A DNA stretch of 64,000 bases, taken from Aminipila sp032051575 (GTDB lineage: Bacteria > Bacillota > Clostridia > Peptostreptococcales > Anaerovoracaceae). Shown here piece by piece: positions 8,116 through 17,010 of the stretch. Where the stretch lies: assembly GCF_032051575.1 (NCBI RefSeq), contig NZ_DAMBYD010000009.1, forward strand, positions 62,001-126,000. Reading direction: 5' to 3'. The notes under the pieces were generated by a model. The model was not told the origin of the DNA. It worked only from the letters and a program-made list of their open reading frames with translations, and did no database searches. The first letter of the stretch is position 1; every line of letters starts with the position of its first letter. The position numbers and the translations under genes were made by a program.

Positions 8116-9258
8116 ATGATTTATTTGGATAATGGTGCAACGTCTTTTCCTAAACCAAAAGCTATGCTTGAGTGCATGTATAAATGTATGGCGGAGTATT
8201 GTGGTAATCCCGGACGCTCTGGGCATTATATGTCCATGAAAACCGGGGAGGAAGTTTATAAAGCAAGAAAAAATCTGGCTAAATTATTTAATATTGCAAA
8301 TCCTGGAAGAATTATTTTTACTATTAATACAACAGGAGCTTTAAACCAAGGCATTCAAGGGCTGCTTAAGCAGGGTGACCATGTTATAACAACTTCTATG
8401 GAACATAATTCTGTTCTTAGACCTTTAAAAATGCTGGAATCAAAAGGTGTAGAGCATACTATTGTGAAATGTGACAGAACAGGCAGTATAAATTTAAGAG
8501 ATATAAAAGCAGCTATAAAAGAAAATACTTGTATGATTATTTGTACTCATGCATCAAATGTAACTGGAACGATTATGCCTATAAGAGAAATTGGCGAGCT
8601 TGCACATAGAAATAACTTATTGTTTATGGTAGACGGCGCGCAGTCAGGTGGATGTATACCAATCAATGTTGTTGAAATGAACATCGATTTATTGGCACTA
8701 CCTGGCCATAAAGGTCTACTGGGTCCAATGGGCACGGGGTTTCTCTATGTGAGAGATGGATTGGAGTTAGAACCTCTTTTGCTTGGAGGCACGGGGACTT
8801 CCTCTAAAGATAGAATACAACCTAAAGAAATGCCTGAAGGGTATGAAGCGGGAACTGTAAATGCGCCAGGAATAGTAGGGCTCGGATGTTCCGTCGAAAT
8901 GTTACTTGAAAATGGCATTAAATCGATTCATGAGTATGAAGAAGGCCTTACAAGGATGCTGGATGAAAGTCTCAGAAACATGCAAAATGTAACAGTTTAT
9001 GGAGTAGAGGACTGCGCAAAAAAAGCAGGAATAGTAACTTTTAATATAAGGGGAAAGAGTTGCGAGCAAGTAGCAGATGAGCTCAGTGAAATATACGGAA
9101 TCGCAGGAAGGGCTGGATTTCATTGTGCAGGGCTGGCACATAAGACTATTGGAACCTGGGAAACAGGAGCCCTTAGACTTAGTGTGGGACCTTTCAATAC
9201 AAAAGCACAAATAAAAACTGCCATTGAGGCAGTTAATAGAATTACAAGGACTCTCTGA
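8116..9258 (+). CDS. Class V aminotransferase-fold protein, cysteine desulfurase family
   Basis: 380 residues. PLP enzyme of fold type I in the cysteine desulfurase/selenocysteine lyase group. The PLP lysine is in LPGHKGLLGPMGTG (about residue 201); MEHNSVLRP and the Asp in VDGAQSGG are the expected cofactor contacts. The Cys in FHCAGLAHK near the C-terminus resembles the mobile catalytic cysteine of desulfurases. The start at 8116 is preferred over an ATG 21 bases upstream because GGAGAG lies 5 bases before it. No iron-sulfur scaffold gene is adjacent, so the physiological substrate is open. The 3' end overlaps the convergent RNase H gene by 17 bases. Confidence 0.9.
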   Translation: MIYLDNGATSFPKPKAMLECMYKCMAEYCGNPGRSGHYMSMKTGEEVYKARKNLAKLFNIANPGRIIFTINTTGALNQGIQGLLKQGDHVITTSMEHNSVLRPLKMLESKGVEHTIVKCDRTGSINLRDIKAAIKENTCMIICTHASNVTGTIMPIREIGELAHRNNLLFMVDGAQSGGCIPINVVEMNIDLLALPGHKGLLGPMGTGFLYVRDGLELEPLLLGGTGTSSKDRIQPKEMPEGYEAGTVNAPGIVGLGCSVEMLLENGIKSIHEYEEGLTRMLDESLRNMQNVTVYGVEDCAKKAGIVTFNIRGKSCEQVADELSEIYGIAGRAGFHCAGLAHKTIGTWETGALRLSVGPFNTKAQIKTAIEAVNRITRTL

Positions 9259-9793
9259 TTTGGTCAATTCCTTTATTGGCAAGAGCGTCAACTTTGTTGT
9301 TCATTTCGGTGATATATTTAAAATCTTCGAAAGAAAATCCAGCACCATTCATTTGAATAAATTTTTCGTAAAGGGCATTAAAATTTGTAGTTTTACTATT
9401 CAAATTTACATGGCCCTTTACTCTGTAAAAAGAGATATTGTGGCCTTCAATAAGGAATAGTAACCTTTCCCAAAGGTCACGATTTTCAACAGGCTTTTTA
9501 CTTGAATTCACCCAATTATTTTTTAGCCATCCTTCATACCATTTCTCTCTAAAACAGTTCATTAGATAGGAGCTATCAGAAAAAACTTCAATGGTTTGGT
9601 TATCCTTTTTTACCGCATTCAGGGCTTCAATTAAAGCCATCATTTCCATACGGTTATTGGTGGTGTTAACCTGTCCACCGTATAGCTCTTTTTGATGTTC
9701 ACCATATTCTAGAACTGAACCCCAGCCGCCTATGTTATTTTCACTCTGATTTCCAGAACAAGCACCATCGGTATAAATCTTTAAAATTTTCAT
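9242..9793 (-). CDS. Ribonuclease HI family protein
   Basis: 183 residues. It cleaves RNA in RNA-DNA hybrids. The catalytic acidic set is visible: Asp in YTDGACSGN, Glu in NRMEMMAL, Asp in SDSSYL and Asp in NKVDALA. It is somewhat longer than E. coli RNase HI (155 residues) because of an insertion of about 30 residues before the last catalytic Asp. It converges on the aminotransferase-fold gene, with the two coding ends overlapping. Confidence 0.92.
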   Translation of the reverse strand: MKILKIYTDGACSGNQSENNIGGWGSVLEYGEHQKELYGGQVNTTNNRMEMMALIEALNAVKKDNQTIEVFSDSSYLMNCFREKWYEGWLKNNWVNSSKKPVENRDLWERLLFLIEGHNISFYRVKGHVNLNSKTTNFNALYEKFIQMNGAGFSFEDFKYITEMNNKVDALANKGIDQIRESL

Positions 9794-9877
9794 TTGTTAA
9801 GTTACTCCTCTTGATTTTTAGGATAATATTATTATGCAATAAAAGCAGTAATTTTGCAAATGTAAAAGCATCTTAAA

Positions 9878-9915
9878 ACGGTTGTAACACGGTTGTAACA
9901 ATAGTAATGTATACT
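9878..9915 (+). promoter_or_regulatory. WalR-type box and -10 element upstream of the yycHIJ operon
   Basis: Two perfect tandem 11-bp repeats ACGGTTGTAAC (9878-9888 and 9889-9899) give TGTAAC-N5-TGTAAC. This fits the published WalR/YycF consensus TGTWAH-N5-TGTWAH exactly. A TATACT -10 element is at 9910-9915 with no good -35, as expected for an activator-dependent promoter. Confidence 0.7.
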
Positions 9916-10014
9916 ATTGGAAGTAAATTGGTGAATTTTATGCCCTATGCCAGTTTGTGGCACAAATTCATATAGGACAAATAGCAAAATTATGGGAAAG
10001 GAGGAGACAAAACT

Positions 10015-10548
10015 TTGAAGAAGTGTATACGTACATTTATTTTAATATTAACCTTGGTATTCAGCAGTCTAACTGTATCTTTTGCAGCAGCTGATCAAGA
10101 TGTTACCATCGTAAATCCAGTGAGTTACAGTTCTATTACATCAAGTAATCTCCTTATTTCCGTTAAAATAACAGCACCGAAAACCATAAGAGTATCTGCG
10201 TATGAAGTGAAAAAAACTGTTGGAGATGTTGAAACAGCGTTGGGAGAAAGTGATATGAAAGCTATTTTGGACGGAACCTTTTCAGGTACCATAGGTTATA
10301 AGCCTGTAGGTTCAGCTGAAAATTTTTCATCTGCAAATAAGTTAAGCTTTTATACAAAGAAACTAGAAAATATTAATCCTGGCTTATATTTAATTAAAGT
10401 AGAAACCATATATCAGAATAAGGTTGTTTACTCAAGCCGGAGCTATGTTACTATAAAGAGTAAATCATCAGAAGAAAGTAAGCTTTTTGATTCCCAATCA
10501 GGAACCGGGGCATTTTTACAAAATTTAATTAAATCTATTTTTAATTAG
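10015..10548 (+). CDS. Secreted protein of unknown function, first gene of the yycHIJ operon
   Basis: 177 residues with a typical signal peptide (KK at the N-terminus, a hydrophobic core, cleavage near SFAAA, about residue 25). The mature part looks beta-rich, with a single immunoglobulin-like or sortable surface domain, but I recognise no family. The TTG start follows a perfect AGGAGG site. It lies directly behind a WalR-type box and 28 bases before the YycH-like gene, so it is probably an envelope protein made under cell-wall control. Confidence 0.75.
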   Translation: MKKCIRTFILILTLVFSSLTVSFAAADQDVTIVNPVSYSSITSSNLLISVKITAPKTIRVSAYEVKKTVGDVETALGESDMKAILDGTFSGTIGYKPVGSAENFSSANKLSFYTKKLENINPGLYLIKVETIYQNKVVYSSRSYVTIKSKSSEESKLFDSQSGTGAFLQNLIKSIFN

Positions 10549-10576
10549 CAAGTGAAACTTGGGAATGAGATAAAAA

Positions 10577-12067
10577 ATGGAAAAATTACAAGTAGATAGA
10601 ATTGAAAAATTTAAAAATATATTGCTAGTAGTATTGGTTTTTACAACGATACTACTATTATATTTTTTGTGGGGAAGCGAGAGTCTTGAGGATTTTATCT
10701 TTAATGACAACGATGAGACCTATGAAGTCTTAAGTTGCGATGAAGTAATCCTGCCAGATCAAATCATTTTAGGAAAAGGAAATGAAGATTATACGGTTGC
10801 GTTTGAAGAAAAGGAAGAACTTTGGACTAATGAAGTATTAAATACATTTAAAAATTTTTCGAAAGGCACGAACATTGCAGTTGTCGAAATAACAGAACAG
10901 CAATATAAGGAAGTTATGAAGTATCCTTCTATTGTTGCAAAATTTCAATATAACATACCTTTTGCTGGATTTTGTGAAAAGTATAAAATAAAGAAGTTTC
11001 AGGGGTATGACAGTATCAGCAACATGACAGAGATTGGGTTCTCTAAGGGCAGTAAAGAAAGTGCATTTATTTTTGATGGAAATAAGAAAAAATATTATGG
11101 AATAGTAGGCAACAGACCTTTGGATATTTTCAGTAAACTGGATACCATCTTTGCGCAGCAGGAGGCTACTACATATTACCCATTAAAAACGGTTCTGGGT
11201 GAAGAAAGTACCAATGATACACTGGTTCCTTTTGAGTTGCCGCCAGCTATCATGCCGGCTGAGTATAAAAAAGAGAGTGAGATAGGTGAAAACGAAAATA
11301 ATAGTGCCATGGCACAGACTTATTTTGGAGAGACCTTTGATTTTGTAAGAAAGGTAGAGGAGGCAAATGGAACAACCATATATATGTATGGATATGGACA
11401 AAAGGTCTTAATTATCAATCCAAATGACGGTTCCATTGAGTATAAAGAGGAAGTAAAAAACGATAATCCAGAGCAGAACTCTATGTTTGAAGCCCTTGAT
11501 ACTGCGTTGGATTTTGTGGGGGCTCATAAAGGGTTTAGAACAATTGCAGGACAAGAAATAAAGCCTTATTTAGAAAGTGCATCGCCTATAGGCGATGAGA
11601 AAAATAGTTATCGATTTGTATTCAGTTTTATGGTTGGAAAAAATAAATTGTTTTATGAAGAGAAGATGCCCATTATAATAGAGGTAGTAGATGGCCAGGT
11701 ATCTTATTTCAGAAGAGAATTTATAAACTTTGATGAAAATCAAGTTCAGAGGAAGTCAAATAAAGAGGGCATCTCTGCTATAAATATGCTGACAATGAAT
11801 TATGAGTATATGAAAGAGGCTTTAACGAAGGCCGGTTTGATTGACAAAGAAGAAGCAAAGGATATTTCTTTTGAAGATATTGCAAATAAAATTGACAACC
11901 TGTATACAGGGTACTTAAAACCTGCAGTTGAGGTGTCAGCTGATGATAGCGCAAATACAGCAAAAAAGTTACAGTTAGTTCCGGTGTGGGTTGTGGAAGT
12001 GAATGATATTCTTTTGTATTTTGATTTGTATGACGGTCAGCCTGAAGGCTATGCTAAGAAATATTAA
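10577..12067 (+). CDS. yycH: YycH-like regulatory protein of the WalRK system
   Basis: 496 residues: a short cytosolic N-terminus, one membrane helix (about residues 14-31) and a large extracytoplasmic domain. The assignment rests mainly on position and topology (single-span protein immediately before a clear YycI, then YycJ and RlmH); sequence similarity to classical YycH is not obvious by eye. YycH and YycI bind the WalK sensor in the membrane and modulate its activity. No walR or walK gene is present in this window, so the pair is either split from its partner or lies in a separate operon. Confidence 0.7.
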   Translation: MEKLQVDRIEKFKNILLVVLVFTTILLLYFLWGSESLEDFIFNDNDETYEVLSCDEVILPDQIILGKGNEDYTVAFEEKEELWTNEVLNTFKNFSKGTNIAVVEITEQQYKEVMKYPSIVAKFQYNIPFAGFCEKYKIKKFQGYDSISNMTEIGFSKGSKESAFIFDGNKKKYYGIVGNRPLDIFSKLDTIFAQQEATTYYPLKTVLGEESTNDTLVPFELPPAIMPAEYKKESEIGENENNSAMAQTYFGETFDFVRKVEEANGTTIYMYGYGQKVLIINPNDGSIEYKEEVKNDNPEQNSMFEALDTALDFVGAHKGFRTIAGQEIKPYLESASPIGDEKNSYRFVFSFMVGKNKLFYEEKMPIIIEVVDGQVSYFRREFINFDENQVQRKSNKEGISAINMLTMNYEYMKEALTKAGLIDKEEAKDISFEDIANKIDNLYTGYLKPAVEVSADDSANTAKKLQLVPVWVVEVNDILLYFDLYDGQPEGYAKKY

Positions 12068-12084
12068 CAGGGGATGAGGTAATA

Positions 12085-12813
12085 ATGGATTGGTCTAAAG
12101 CAAAAAACATTTTAATAGTAGCTTTGATAGCAACAAATATATTTCTTTTATTTACCTATCTTACGAAGAATGAAACAGATCATAAGATAGTGGATAAAGA
12201 CGTTTTATTTGCTGTGCTTGAGGCAAAAAATATTTTTGTGAATACAGAAATACCTGATAAATATGAAAATATGCCGGCTATTACTATTGAGTATAATAAT
12301 GATAAGCAGGACCTCATTGAAAAAAATTTGAAGCGTGATATATATAATATATCAGCAGATTCTAAAATGGAAGCTTACCATAAAACTGCGAATCAGTTTT
12401 TAAAAGACTGCCAGTTATTTAATGATAATCTTGTTTTTGACCAGGTGGTGACAGAAGGAAAGTCTACGGTGGTGCGATATAAAAATTGTTATAAAAACAT
12501 TGCCATAGGGGATAGTTTTATGGCCGTGACTTTTCTTCATGGAAAAATAAAAGATGCTACAAGGCAGCTATTAACACCAACACCAAAAAGTAAGAAAAAA
12601 ATAAAAGTTACATCACCTGAAGAAGCATTATTAATGTTTATGAGTGAAAAAGATTCTGAAGAAGCAATTCATGTAGAAAAGATGGAATTGGTATTCTGGA
12701 TAAATGATTCGGGATTTAATGGAGAATCACTTGTATCGGATACAGCTTTCCCGGCATGGGAGATTACATATAATGGTGGTAAGACGAAATATATTGATGC
12801 ATATAAAGCATGA
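12085..12813 (+). CDS. yycI: YycI-like two-component regulatory protein
   Basis: 242 residues. The N-terminus MDWSKAKNILIVALIATNIF is the hallmark of YycI: MDWSK followed directly by a single membrane anchor. The rest is an extracytoplasmic YycI domain. It starts 17 bases after the yycH-like gene behind GGGGATGAGG. In Bacillus and staphylococci YycI and YycH form a complex that adjusts WalK activity and therefore cell-wall hydrolase expression. Confidence 0.85.
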   Translation: MDWSKAKNILIVALIATNIFLLFTYLTKNETDHKIVDKDVLFAVLEAKNIFVNTEIPDKYENMPAITIEYNNDKQDLIEKNLKRDIYNISADSKMEAYHKTANQFLKDCQLFNDNLVFDQVVTEGKSTVVRYKNCYKNIAIGDSFMAVTFLHGKIKDATRQLLTPTPKSKKKIKVTSPEEALLMFMSEKDSEEAIHVEKMELVFWINDSGFNGESLVSDTAFPAWEITYNGGKTKYIDAYKA

Positions 12814-12828
12814 AAGGAAAATATATAG

Positions 12829-13626
12829 ATGGCATTTAGTTTTTGTTCGTTCTCTAGTGGAAGCAGTGGGAATTGTTACTTGATAAGAAGTAACAATACA
12901 GCCTTACTGATAGACGTGGGAATAAGTGGGAAAAAAATAATTGAAGGGCTTAGTGCAACGGAAACCCCGGAAGAGCAGGTTAAGGGTGTACTTGTAACCC
13001 ATGAACATATAGACCATGTTAAAAGTCTTCGTGTTATATCAAAAAAACTGCCAGAGGTTAAAACTTATGCCAACGCAGGAACATGGACACAGATTGAAGG
13101 AAATGTTCCTGAGACACAGCGGGAGATTTTTATTACAGGAGAGATTTTTTCTATTGGAGATATACAAGTAAAACCTTTTCATATATCTCATGATGCAGTA
13201 GAACCTGTAGGCTTTTCCTTTTTTGCAGAGGGAAAGCAGATAAGTATTGTCACAGATACAGGATACATAACAGAAGAAATATTTACAGAAATGAAGCAGG
13301 CGGACCTTTTAGCATTGGAAGCAAACCATGACGAGAATATGCTAAAGGTAGGAAGATATCCTTGGAACGTTAAGCAAAGAATTTTGGGAAATAAGGGCCA
13401 TTTATCGAATGTTGCGGCAGGAAATTGTTTATGCAGATTATTAGACGAATGCTATAGCAAGCCTAGAAGAGTGTTACTTGCTCATTTAAGCAGAGAAAAT
13501 AATTTCCCTGAGATGGCATATCAAACTATAAAAAATGTATTAGAGGAATCAGAACATTATTTAGGAAAACAGCTTCAGCTAAATACTATGATGAAGGATG
13601 AAATCAGTATGATTTATAAGGTATAA
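12829..13626 (+). CDS. yycJ: MBL-fold metallohydrolase, YycJ/WalJ family
   Basis: 265 residues. Metallo-beta-lactamase fold with the metal motif HEHIDH (about residues 62-67), a further His in ISHDAVEP and Asp in SIVTDTGY. GSSGNCYLI at the N-terminus is typical of WalJ. Family members are 5'-3' DNA exonuclease-like enzymes linked to cell division and DNA repair in Gram-positives. It lies 15 bases after yycI and 2 bases before rlmH, in the conserved order yycH-I-J-rlmH. Confidence 0.93.
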   Translation: MAFSFCSFSSGSSGNCYLIRSNNTALLIDVGISGKKIIEGLSATETPEEQVKGVLVTHEHIDHVKSLRVISKKLPEVKTYANAGTWTQIEGNVPETQREIFITGEIFSIGDIQVKPFHISHDAVEPVGFSFFAEGKQISIVTDTGYITEEIFTEMKQADLLALEANHDENMLKVGRYPWNVKQRILGNKGHLSNVAAGNCLCRLLDECYSKPRRVLLAHLSRENNFPEMAYQTIKNVLEESEHYLGKQLQLNTMMKDEISMIYKV

Positions 13627-13628
13627 AA

Positions 13629-14108
13629 ATGAACATTACAATTGTTTGTATAGGTAAATTAAAAGAAAAGTACTGGGTGAGTGCAATAGAGGAATACAGT
13701 AAAAGATTGTCCAAATATTGTACATTGGTAATAGACGAATTAAAGGAGGAACGACTGCCTGACAATGCCTCAACGGCGGAAGAAGAGGCGGTTAAGGTTG
13801 CAGAAGGCAAAAACATATTAAAAAGGATAAAGAAAGATTCTTATGTTATAACGTTGGAGATTAAGGGCAATCAGCTAAGTTCTGAAAAGCTGGCGGATAA
13901 AATAAATCAGCTAGGGTTAGACGGAAAAAGTGATCTGGTATTTGTTATAGGCGGTTCTCTGGGCTTATCAGAGGAAGTTAGCCAAAGATCAGATTTTAAA
14001 CTTTCATTTTCTGCTATGACTTTTCCACATCAAATGATGCGGGTATTTTTATTGGAACAAGTTTATCGAGCGTTTAAGATCATTAAGAATGAAAGCTACC
14101 ACAAGTAA
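13629..14108 (+). CDS. rlmH: 23S rRNA (pseudouridine1915-N3)-methyltransferase
   Basis: 159 residues, the normal RlmH length. It methylates pseudouridine 1915 of 23S rRNA using SAM; it is a SPOUT-class knotted dimer. Conserved FVIGGSLGLSEEV (SAM loop) and LSFSAMTFPHQMMRVFLLEQ with YRAFKI near the C-terminus are all present. It is the last gene of the yyc operon, followed by a strong terminator. Confidence 0.97.
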   Translation: MNITIVCIGKLKEKYWVSAIEEYSKRLSKYCTLVIDELKEERLPDNASTAEEEAVKVAEGKNILKRIKKDSYVITLEIKGNQLSSEKLADKINQLGLDGKSDLVFVIGGSLGLSEEVSQRSDFKLSFSAMTFPHQMMRVFLLEQVYRAFKIIKNESYHK

Positions 14109-14135
14109 CTTTCATATAACATATAGTGTATGGAT

Positions 14136-14173
14136 AAGGGATACCATTTTCAAAAAAATGGTATCCCTTTTTC
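14136..14173 (+). terminator. Terminator of the yycHIJ-rlmH operon
   Basis: A 15-bp stem (14136-14150 with 14155-14169; AAGGGATACCATTTT arm) followed by T residues. Confidence 0.9.
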
Positions 14174-14352
14174 TGTTCTATCCCCCCAGCGGATGCACCG
14201 TTTCAGTAAGAAGTTGTTTCCTGATAAAAAAATGTCACTAAAAATACTTGCACAATATGGAATAACTTGGTAAAATAAGTTTTTGGTCTTAATATTGTAT
14301 TTAAAAGTTCAGACCATAGTTATTATAAAAAATATATATTGGAGGATGTTTC

Positions 14353-15297
14353 ATGTCACTAAAAAATTTAAAAACTTTCGCACAAGAGGTAGGTCTGACG
14401 TATAATAGTAAAAGGTTATTGGCATACGGTAAATATCATGGATATGATACAATAATCAAGAATGCCGCCCAACAAAAACTGTTTATTATTACAATGAACA
14501 TTGGTATGGAATCACCTGAGCAAGAACAAGCTATTTCTCAATATTTGCTATCACTGTCTCAGACAAAACCTTATGTCAAATTTGCTAGTTTTGATGACAA
14601 CACAATTTCTATAAGTGTAAAATTTAAAATGAAGAATAATTTGCAAAATATACGTGAGGTGCTGGATGCTGTTACCCGCTATTGCAGAACTAATGGTATG
14701 GTAAGCTGTTGTAAATACTGTGGCAGTCAGACAAATTTGAGCATGTTTAGCATCAACAGTCAATATGCAACTATGTGCAACGATTGTTTTGAAAAAGCAC
14801 AGGCAGATTTATCAATGGCTCAACTTGAAAACAACCAAAGAAAAAGCAATGTTATTGCAGGCATCGTAGGATCATTGCTTGGTTCGTTAATTGGAGTTGT
14901 GCTTTGGGTAATCGTATATCAACTTGGTTACATAGCAGGAATCGCTGGGCTGGTAATGGCAGTTTGCTCTATGAAGGGGTATGAAAAATTTGGGGGCAAA
15001 TTAAATATTGTAGGTGTAATTATTTCTTTGGTAGTCGCAATTGCAATGCTCTACTTTGCAGAAAATATTGCTGTAGCTCTTGAAATATTTAATGAATTTA
15101 AAAAGGAATATGCTATTACTTTCTTTGATGCATTTCGATTGATTCCAAGTTTATTACAAGAGGAAGCAAGTTTTAGAGGGGCTTTCATTGGAGATTTAGT
15201 AATTGGATACATTTTGATGTTGGTTGCAAGTGGCTCAACGATTATTTCCACTTATAAAAATTCCAATCTTATGCATGAAATGACACGCTTAGATTAA
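14353..15297 (+). CDS. Membrane protein with a small zinc-ribbon-like motif, unknown function
   Basis: 314 residues. The N-terminal 110 residues are soluble. Then comes a four-cysteine zinc-ribbon-like motif (CKYCG ... CNDC, about residues 119-143), followed by four predicted membrane helices (about 163-185, 188-205, 217-237 and 275-295). Ribosome site TGGAGG precedes ATG 14353. No family is recognised. It could be a membrane stress sensor of the zinc-ribbon plus transmembrane type seen in many Clostridia, but nothing in the neighbourhood supports a specific role. Confidence 0.75.
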   Translation: MSLKNLKTFAQEVGLTYNSKRLLAYGKYHGYDTIIKNAAQQKLFIITMNIGMESPEQEQAISQYLLSLSQTKPYVKFASFDDNTISISVKFKMKNNLQNIREVLDAVTRYCRTNGMVSCCKYCGSQTNLSMFSINSQYATMCNDCFEKAQADLSMAQLENNQRKSNVIAGIVGSLLGSLIGVVLWVIVYQLGYIAGIAGLVMAVCSMKGYEKFGGKLNIVGVIISLVVAIAMLYFAENIAVALEIFNEFKKEYAITFFDAFRLIPSLLQEEASFRGAFIGDLVIGYILMLVASGSTIISTYKNSNLMHEMTRLD

Positions 15298-15353
15298 TTT
15301 TTGCATTACTAACGCCTATAACAATTACAATTCGTTAACCTATGATGTATTAC

Positions 15354-15373
15354 TGTATTAATAAAATAATACA
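15354..15373. promoter_or_regulatory. Distal YtrA-type operator upstream of the HD-domain gene
   Basis: TGTATTA-ATAAAA-TAATACA is a perfect dyad (8-bp arms if the flanking C and G are counted) with the same 7-6-7 geometry as the array at 1410-2438. It lies 25 bases before the HD-domain start codon, just downstream of a TATGAT -10-like element (15341-15346), a typical repressor position. Confidence 0.6.
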
Positions 15374-15398
15374 GTTTATTTTGGAGGGAGGAAGTATT

Positions 15399-15866
15399 AT
15401 GCATAAATTATTACAATTGCAAAGCGCATTATTAAAGGAAATTGACAAATATGAAAAACTTGTTTCTGAGAGGGATCATTTTATTGATTGGGAACGTGTA
15501 CATATATCAAGCTGTGCAAAGCTTGGATACTTGATGGCAGAAGAGAGAGGGGTAGAGCCCATACTCGCAGCTTCCGCATGTGCAATACATGATTATGGAA
15601 GAATCATAACAGGGAAGCAGGCTGATCATGCAGAAGCAGGATATCTGCCTGTACAGGAATTTCTTAAAAAAACTAATCTTTTTACAGAAGATGAAATCGG
15701 GATTCTATCACTAGCTGTTAAAAATCACAGCAATAAGAGCGAAGTGGGGAGCCCTATTGAGGAAATTGTTAAAGATGCAGATGTTTTAGATTTTTATCAA
15801 TATGGATATAAGATGGCTAGACCAGAACAACAGGCCAGATTAGAACAGTTATTAAGTAAAAAGTAA
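15399..15866 (+). CDS. HD-domain phosphohydrolase-like protein
   Basis: 155 residues. HD superfamily: a first His in HISSCAKLG, the HD pair in CAIHDYGR (about residue 62), a His in QADHAEAGY and an Asp in VKDADVLDFY. These are metal-binding residues of small HD hydrolases. The start at 15399 is chosen for the GGAGGGAGG site 9 bases upstream. The substrate is unknown; relatives hydrolyse nucleotides or other phosphate monoesters. It is a single-gene unit with a YtrA-like operator in its leader, which links it to the regulators at 2502-3268. Confidence 0.85.
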   Translation: MHKLLQLQSALLKEIDKYEKLVSERDHFIDWERVHISSCAKLGYLMAEERGVEPILAASACAIHDYGRIITGKQADHAEAGYLPVQEFLKKTNLFTEDEIGILSLAVKNHSNKSEVGSPIEEIVKDADVLDFYQYGYKMARPEQQARLEQLLSKK

Positions 15867-15882
15867 ATTGACCCTGACATTA

Positions 15883-15921
15883 AAAAAAGGTGTTATCCCC
15901 AAAAGAGGTAACACCTTTTTT
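15883..15921. terminator. Bidirectional terminator shared by the HD gene and stalk gene 1
   Basis: AAAAAAGGTGTTA pairs with TAACACCTTTTTT, giving A and T tracts on both sides. It serves the HD gene on plus and the convergent stalk-domain gene on minus. Confidence 0.85.
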
Positions 15922-15934
15922 ATTTCCTTTAAAG

Positions 15935-16741
15935 CTACTGAATAGCACTTGTAGTTGTTTCAACAGCGCTAGTAGTAGCTTGAACTGCACTTGTTGTAGT
16001 CTCAACCGCGCTTGTAGTGGTCTCAATGGCACTAGTTGTAGTTTGAATTGCTGAACCTGAAGTTGTTTCTTCTGCAGGTTCTTCTACTTCTATAGTTCCA
16101 TCATTATATGTAACCTTCAATTTAAATGTTTCCATGATAAATCTCATTGGTACGTAAGTTCTGTTACTCATTGTATTAGCTTTGGTGTCAAGAGTAACTT
16201 CTTTTCCATTTACTAGAGCAACGTTACTGCCAAGAGTTAACTGTATTGTAGTTCCATCTTTTGTGATAGTAACTTCTTTTGTTGCCTGATCATAAGCAAC
16301 CTGTGCCCCTAAACCTTCTGTAATTGCTCTTACAGGGATTAAAGTTCTGCTACCTTTAATAACTGGTGGAGTATCGAATTTAAACTCTTTTGTCGAAGAT
16401 ACAATGCTGTTAACATCAAGAACTGTTACTGTTGAGTCAGCTTCTTTAATCGCCTTACCAGCTGTTGTAACAGCTGAAAGCTCATCTGAAGTATATTTCT
16501 TTAATACAAGTTGTTTTTTCTCACTAAGAGTAAGTTTTTCCTTCTCTTTTGTGTGAACCGCAGCGTCAGAGTTTTGTTCTTTTTGCTTATCAGTCTTACT
16601 CTCTGTAGTCTGAACAGTCTGCTTTGAGTCTTTTTGAGCGTTAACATTTTTTCCATTTTGGTTTTTTGCAGAAGTTGCAAAAGCAAAAGCAGTGGAAGAA
16701 ACCACTAAAGCGAAAACCAAGGCAAAACATAATTTTTTCAT
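15935..16741 (-). CDS. Secreted stalk-domain protein 1 (copper amine oxidase N-terminal-like), Thr-rich tail
   Basis: 268 residues. A signal peptide (about 1-23) is followed by a charged linker and two copper-amine-oxidase-N-like stalk units: PPVIKGSRTLIPVRAITEGL and the paired VPMRFIMETFKL region (about residues 118-215). The protein ends in Thr-rich heptads of the type TTTSAVE (about 225-268). No catalytic domain is attached, so it is probably structural: a surface or matrix protein. The gene sits behind a complete c-di-GMP-I riboswitch and is about 60-70% identical by eye to the next gene upstream. Confidence 0.88.
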   Translation of the reverse strand: MKKLCFALVFALVVSSTAFAFATSAKNQNGKNVNAQKDSKQTVQTTESKTDKQKEQNSDAAVHTKEKEKLTLSEKKQLVLKKYTSDELSAVTTAGKAIKEADSTVTVLDVNSIVSSTKEFKFDTPPVIKGSRTLIPVRAITEGLGAQVAYDQATKEVTITKDGTTIQLTLGSNVALVNGKEVTLDTKANTMSNRTYVPMRFIMETFKLKVTYNDGTIEVEEPAEETTSGSAIQTTTSAIETTTSAVETTTSAVQATTSAVETTTSAIQ

Positions 16742-16750
16742 AAAAATCTC

Positions 16751-16832
16751 CTTTCGGTAGCAAGGCTGCCATGCACTATGTGTTTAGGCCCTGTTGCTTT
16801 GCGCCCCTAATTTTCAAAAGGTTTGCCGTTAT
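16751..16832 (-). promoter_or_regulatory. Cyclic di-GMP-I (GEMM-I) riboswitch
   Basis: Read on the minus strand, the leader contains in order GGCAAACC, a GAAA tetraloop, GGGGCGCAAAGC, GGGCCUAAA, GCAUGGCAGCC and UACCGA. These are the conserved blocks of the GEMM-I aptamer, including the tetraloop and its receptor region. The ribosome site AAAGGAGA follows directly after the last block with no room for a terminator, so control is probably at translation initiation. A promoter with TATAAT (minus strand, 16853-16858) lies just upstream. Confidence 0.9.
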
Positions 16833-17010
16833 CGTTGAAAATAATTTTAGTAATTATATCACGAAAAAGAAAAAAACCAATATTTTAGCGAATTTTGTCG
16901 AAAAAAGAATATTTATCTTTTCTTTGGGTCTGAATAAGTTCTGTCTGTACAAGATGCTAAAATAAAGGCTAAAACTAAAGCAAACCTACAAAAAATATTA
17001 AAGAAAAAAA

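Noticed and set aside
14232..14365. A 13-bp repeat ATGTCACTAAAAA at 14232-14244 and at the start of the gene at 14353.
   Set aside because: Short, AT-rich and isolated; no flanking similarity, so chance or a tiny duplication is sufficient.
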